Positions 62,350 to 64,000 of a stretch of DNA of 64,000 bases are shown here, in pieces. This DNA is from CAZSMC01 sp964607755 (GTDB lineage Bacteria; Zhuqueibacterota; Zhuqueibacteria; Residuimicrobiales; Krinioviventaceae). The first letter of the stretch is position 1. Each line of letters opens with the position of its first letter. The notes under the pieces were generated by a model. It saw nothing but the letters and a program-made list of their open reading frames with translations, was not told where the DNA came from and searched no databases. Both the position numbers and the translations under genes were made by a program. The stretch covers positions 62,001-126,000 of the forward strand of contig CAZSMC010000001.1 in the NCBI GenBank assembly GCA_964607755.1. The letters are read 5' to 3'.

Positions 62350-63157
62350 ATATCAACGTCCCGGACAAACCGGGACGTTTCTGATTCTCATTATTTTAGG
62401 CGGATTAGGCTTTTGGGTTTTGCTCGATGCCCGAAACATGTTTAGGCGCAATCGGTTTTTCGGCACAACTTCGCTTCATACAAAAATTGCTGTTACAATG
62501 ACGTTTGTTCTGATTATTGTTGGCTTTGTAGCACTTTTGATTTTTGAATGGAATAAAGGTTATGCCGACTTTTCCATAAAATCAAAATTGTTGGCTTCTG
62601 CTTTTCAATCTGTAACACCTCGAACAGCAGGATTTAATACACTTGACATGAATTCATTGACAAACAGCTCGCTTTTTCTTTTATTGTTTCTCATGCTCGT
62701 CGGGGCATCGCCAGGTTCGTGCGGTGGAGGTATTAAAACCACCACCTTTACGGTTATATTAGCTATGATCCGTTCACGAGTGCGGAACCAAAAACAGATT
62801 ACCATTTTCAAACGTGGAATTCCTGAAGAGACAATATCCAGAGCGATCGGTATTACCTTTTTTGCTCTATTGGCCGTTTTAATTTTTACGATGCTACTTT
62901 TGATTACAGAACATCCTCAGGGTGTTCAGACCGACAATCGGTATTTGTTTTTAGAGGTTATTTTTGAAGTTTTTTCTGCTCTCGGTACTGTGGGATTAAG
63001 CCTGGGACTCACATCTGTTTTATCAACAGCAGGAAAAATTATCGTAACGCTCTTGATGTTTGCCGGACGAATTGGACCAGTGACGCTGGCCCTGGCTATT
63101 GCCGGACGGCGTTCACTCAATATTCGTCTGGCTGAAGAAAACTTTTGGGTAGGTTGA
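62342..63157 (+). pseudogene. trkH: TrkH potassium transporter, 5'-truncated
   Basis: The frame matches the second half of TrkH only: LIILGGLGFWVLLD, FQSVTPRTAGFNTLDMNSLT (third filter loop), MLVGASPGSCGGGIKTTTFT, and ALGTVGLSLGLTSVLSTAGK (fourth filter loop). A normal TrkH has ~450-490 residues and four filter loops; here the first ~200 residues with two loops are missing. Homology begins right after the hairpin at 62355-62379. The reading frame can open from a GTG at 62342, inside the ATPase gene's end. A pore cannot form with half the filter unless a homodimer assembles, so it is probably non-functional. Confidence 0.8.
62355..62379 (+). terminator. Hairpin at the ATPase-trkH junction
   Basis: A perfect 10-bp stem AACGTCCCGG / CCGGGACGTT with a 5-base loop and only a short T-run. 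It lies 6 bp after the ATPase stop and inside the truncated trkH frame. Confidence 0.65.
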
Positions 63158-63176
63158 TACTTAATTCGAGGCAAAA

Positions 63177-63833
63177 ATGAAATCGTTTGCAGTCATAGGA
63201 TTATCAAGTTTTGGATTTTACTTGGCAAAACAGCTTGCCGATGACGGCCACTCGGTCATGGCTATTGATAGAAAAGAAGACCGTATCGAGCGGGTAAAAT
63301 CTTTTGTTGACCGGGCTATCATTGTTGATGCGACTGACCGGGAAACGTTGACCGGCTTGGGATTGGCAGACCTGGATGCCGTTATTGTCAGTCTGGGCGA
63401 TTCCATGGATGCGAGCATTCTGGTTACGCTATATTTACGTGAACTCAAAACCGAGAACATCATTGCCAAAGCGCTCACTGAAGACCATGGTAAAATTCTC
63501 AACATCATCGGGGCAACCGAGGTTGTCTTTCCGGAACGTGATGAAGCCAGAAGAATTGCTAAAAAAATTCAAAGTGATTATCTGCTCGACTTTTTTGAAA
63601 TCGGAGAGGGTACCAGTATTATCGAAACGGCGCCACCAAATGAATTTGTAGGATACAAGCTGGGCGATCTTGATCTACGAAACAAATACGGCGTGTTGGT
63701 AATAATGATTAAAGAAGTAGTGCCGGAAAAAACAGTCATCATCCCAGCCGCAGATCATGTGATCAAAGATACCAGTATTTTACTTTTATTAGGCAGGAAC
63801 GAAGACCTGGCAAAGATCAAAAAAATGAAATAA
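63177..63833 (+). CDS. trkA: TrkA/KtrA potassium-uptake regulatory subunit
   Basis: 218 residues, one RCK_N plus one RCK_C, the KtrA/half-TrkA size. KSFAVIGLSSFGFYLAKQLA is the nucleotide-binding Rossmann start (normally GxGxxG; here GLSSFG), AIDRKEDRIERVKSFVDRAI and VVFPERDEARRIAKKIQSDY follow, and residues ~135-218 form RCK_C (GYKLGDLDLRNKYGVLVIMI). It gates the TrkH/KtrB pore in response to NAD(H) or ATP. It lies 19 bp after the truncated trkH, so its partner in cis appears broken. Confidence 0.9.
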   Translation: MKSFAVIGLSSFGFYLAKQLADDGHSVMAIDRKEDRIERVKSFVDRAIIVDATDRETLTGLGLADLDAVIVSLGDSMDASILVTLYLRELKTENIIAKALTEDHGKILNIIGATEVVFPERDEARRIAKKIQSDYLLDFFEIGEGTSIIETAPPNEFVGYKLGDLDLRNKYGVLVIMIKEVVPEKTVIIPAADHVIKDTSILLLLGRNEDLAKIKKMK

Positions 63834-63950
63834 CTTTTTAATAATGAGATCAAAAAAATCAATATCCTACAGGCATAATTAATATTGACGTTTTCCCTGG
63901 ATTTGACTAATTTTAATTTTAGAATTTGACCAAAGCAAGGAGACTTTGAG

Positions 63951-64000
63951 ATGCCTGTGCATTTTATACGCGTCATTCGCGAACTTTCAGATAACCGTTC
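63951..64000 (+). CDS. 5' end of an unidentified gene (cut by window)
   Basis: An ATG preceded by AAGGAGAC at 63937-63944 opens a frame reading MPVHFIRVIRELSDNR up to the window edge. The start is credible, but too little is seen to identify the product. Confidence 0.5.
   Translation, partial: MPVHFIRVIRELSDNR

Noticed and set aside
1..64000. CRISPR arrays, rRNA and tRNA genes
   Set aside because: No regularly spaced short repeats, rRNA-like blocks or tRNA cloverleaf with a TTCGA-type loop in intergenic DNA were seen; a GACTCGAATCC-like string near 57840 is inside the methyltransferase gene.

Overview
The window reads as one contiguous piece of a Gram-negative bacterial chromosome with fairly low GC, AT-rich intergenic gaps and clear AGGAG-type ribosome binding sites. 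Several traits point to the FCB superphylum, and I would guess a Calditrichota- or KSB1-like lineage. These are secreted proteins ending in FlgD-like C-terminal domains (M1 peptidase, DUF11-repeat protein, lamin-tail protein), a PorV/PorQ-type barrel, an S46 dipeptidyl-peptidase, a complete Na+-NQR operon, a Tat-dependent Gfo/Idh/MocA protein, and a UbiA enzyme resembling archaeal DGGGP synthase. The taxonomic placement is inference; no rRNA or tRNA gene was recognised.

Layout: 1-12 kb carries secreted and envelope proteins, a cytosolic cellobiose phosphorylase, an N-acetylmuramoyl-L-alanine amidase and an unusual lipoprotein/coiled-coil/TM protein with an FtsK-gamma DNA-binding tail. 12.5-16.1 kb is a MacA-like adaptor with two MacB/FtsX-type permeases but no ATPase. 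16-22 kb has polyphosphate kinase, a TreT-like trehalose synthase, a YgiT-type zinc-finger protein, an AGE-family epimerase lipoprotein and a HAD phosphatase. 22.5-26.9 kb has a broken PIN toxin-antitoxin remnant followed by a run of UbiA prenyltransferase, D-aminoacyl-tRNA deacylase, methyltransferase, lipid-kinase-family protein and a membrane-anchored unknown. 26.9-32.6 kb (minus strand) has a lamin-tail secreted protein, a 157-bp nested inverted repeat, a YihY-family membrane protein and a Gfo/Idh/MocA oxidoreductase.

32.8-36 kb is a decay zone: an intact VapBC-like pair, a helicase fragment, an orphan 3' fragment, a frameshifted cytidine deaminase and the tail of a PiT phosphate permease, with one intact outer-membrane gene among them. 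36-40.6 kb holds a small membrane protein, a DPP7-like S46 peptidase and a PHP metallohydrolase. 40.6-50.7 kb is a long minus-strand run: nqrABCDEF, a cysteine-rich unknown, apbE, an NqrM-like protein, maf, mpl and a tandem-R3H protein. It combines a sodium-pumping respiratory complex, its flavinylation and maturation factors, nucleotide sanitation and murein recycling.

51-64 kb carries a VWA/PA14 lipoprotein, khpA, a translationally coupled ParB-like plus spore-photoproduct-lyase-like radical SAM pair, an M28 peptidase with PDZ domain, an RlmD/RumA-type methyltransferase, an EF-G of the mitochondrial EFG1/spdEFG type behind a strong promoter and a 96-bp inverted-repeat element, a RecA/KaiC-like ATPase, a 5'-truncated trkH and trkA. 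The most interesting items are the membrane-tethered FtsK-gamma protein, the ParB/SPL-like pair, the cysteine-rich nqr-operon protein, the DGGGPS-like prenyltransferase next to a lipid-kinase homologue, the two inverted-repeat elements, and the set of freshly broken genes. No CRISPR array, prophage or intact insertion sequence was seen.
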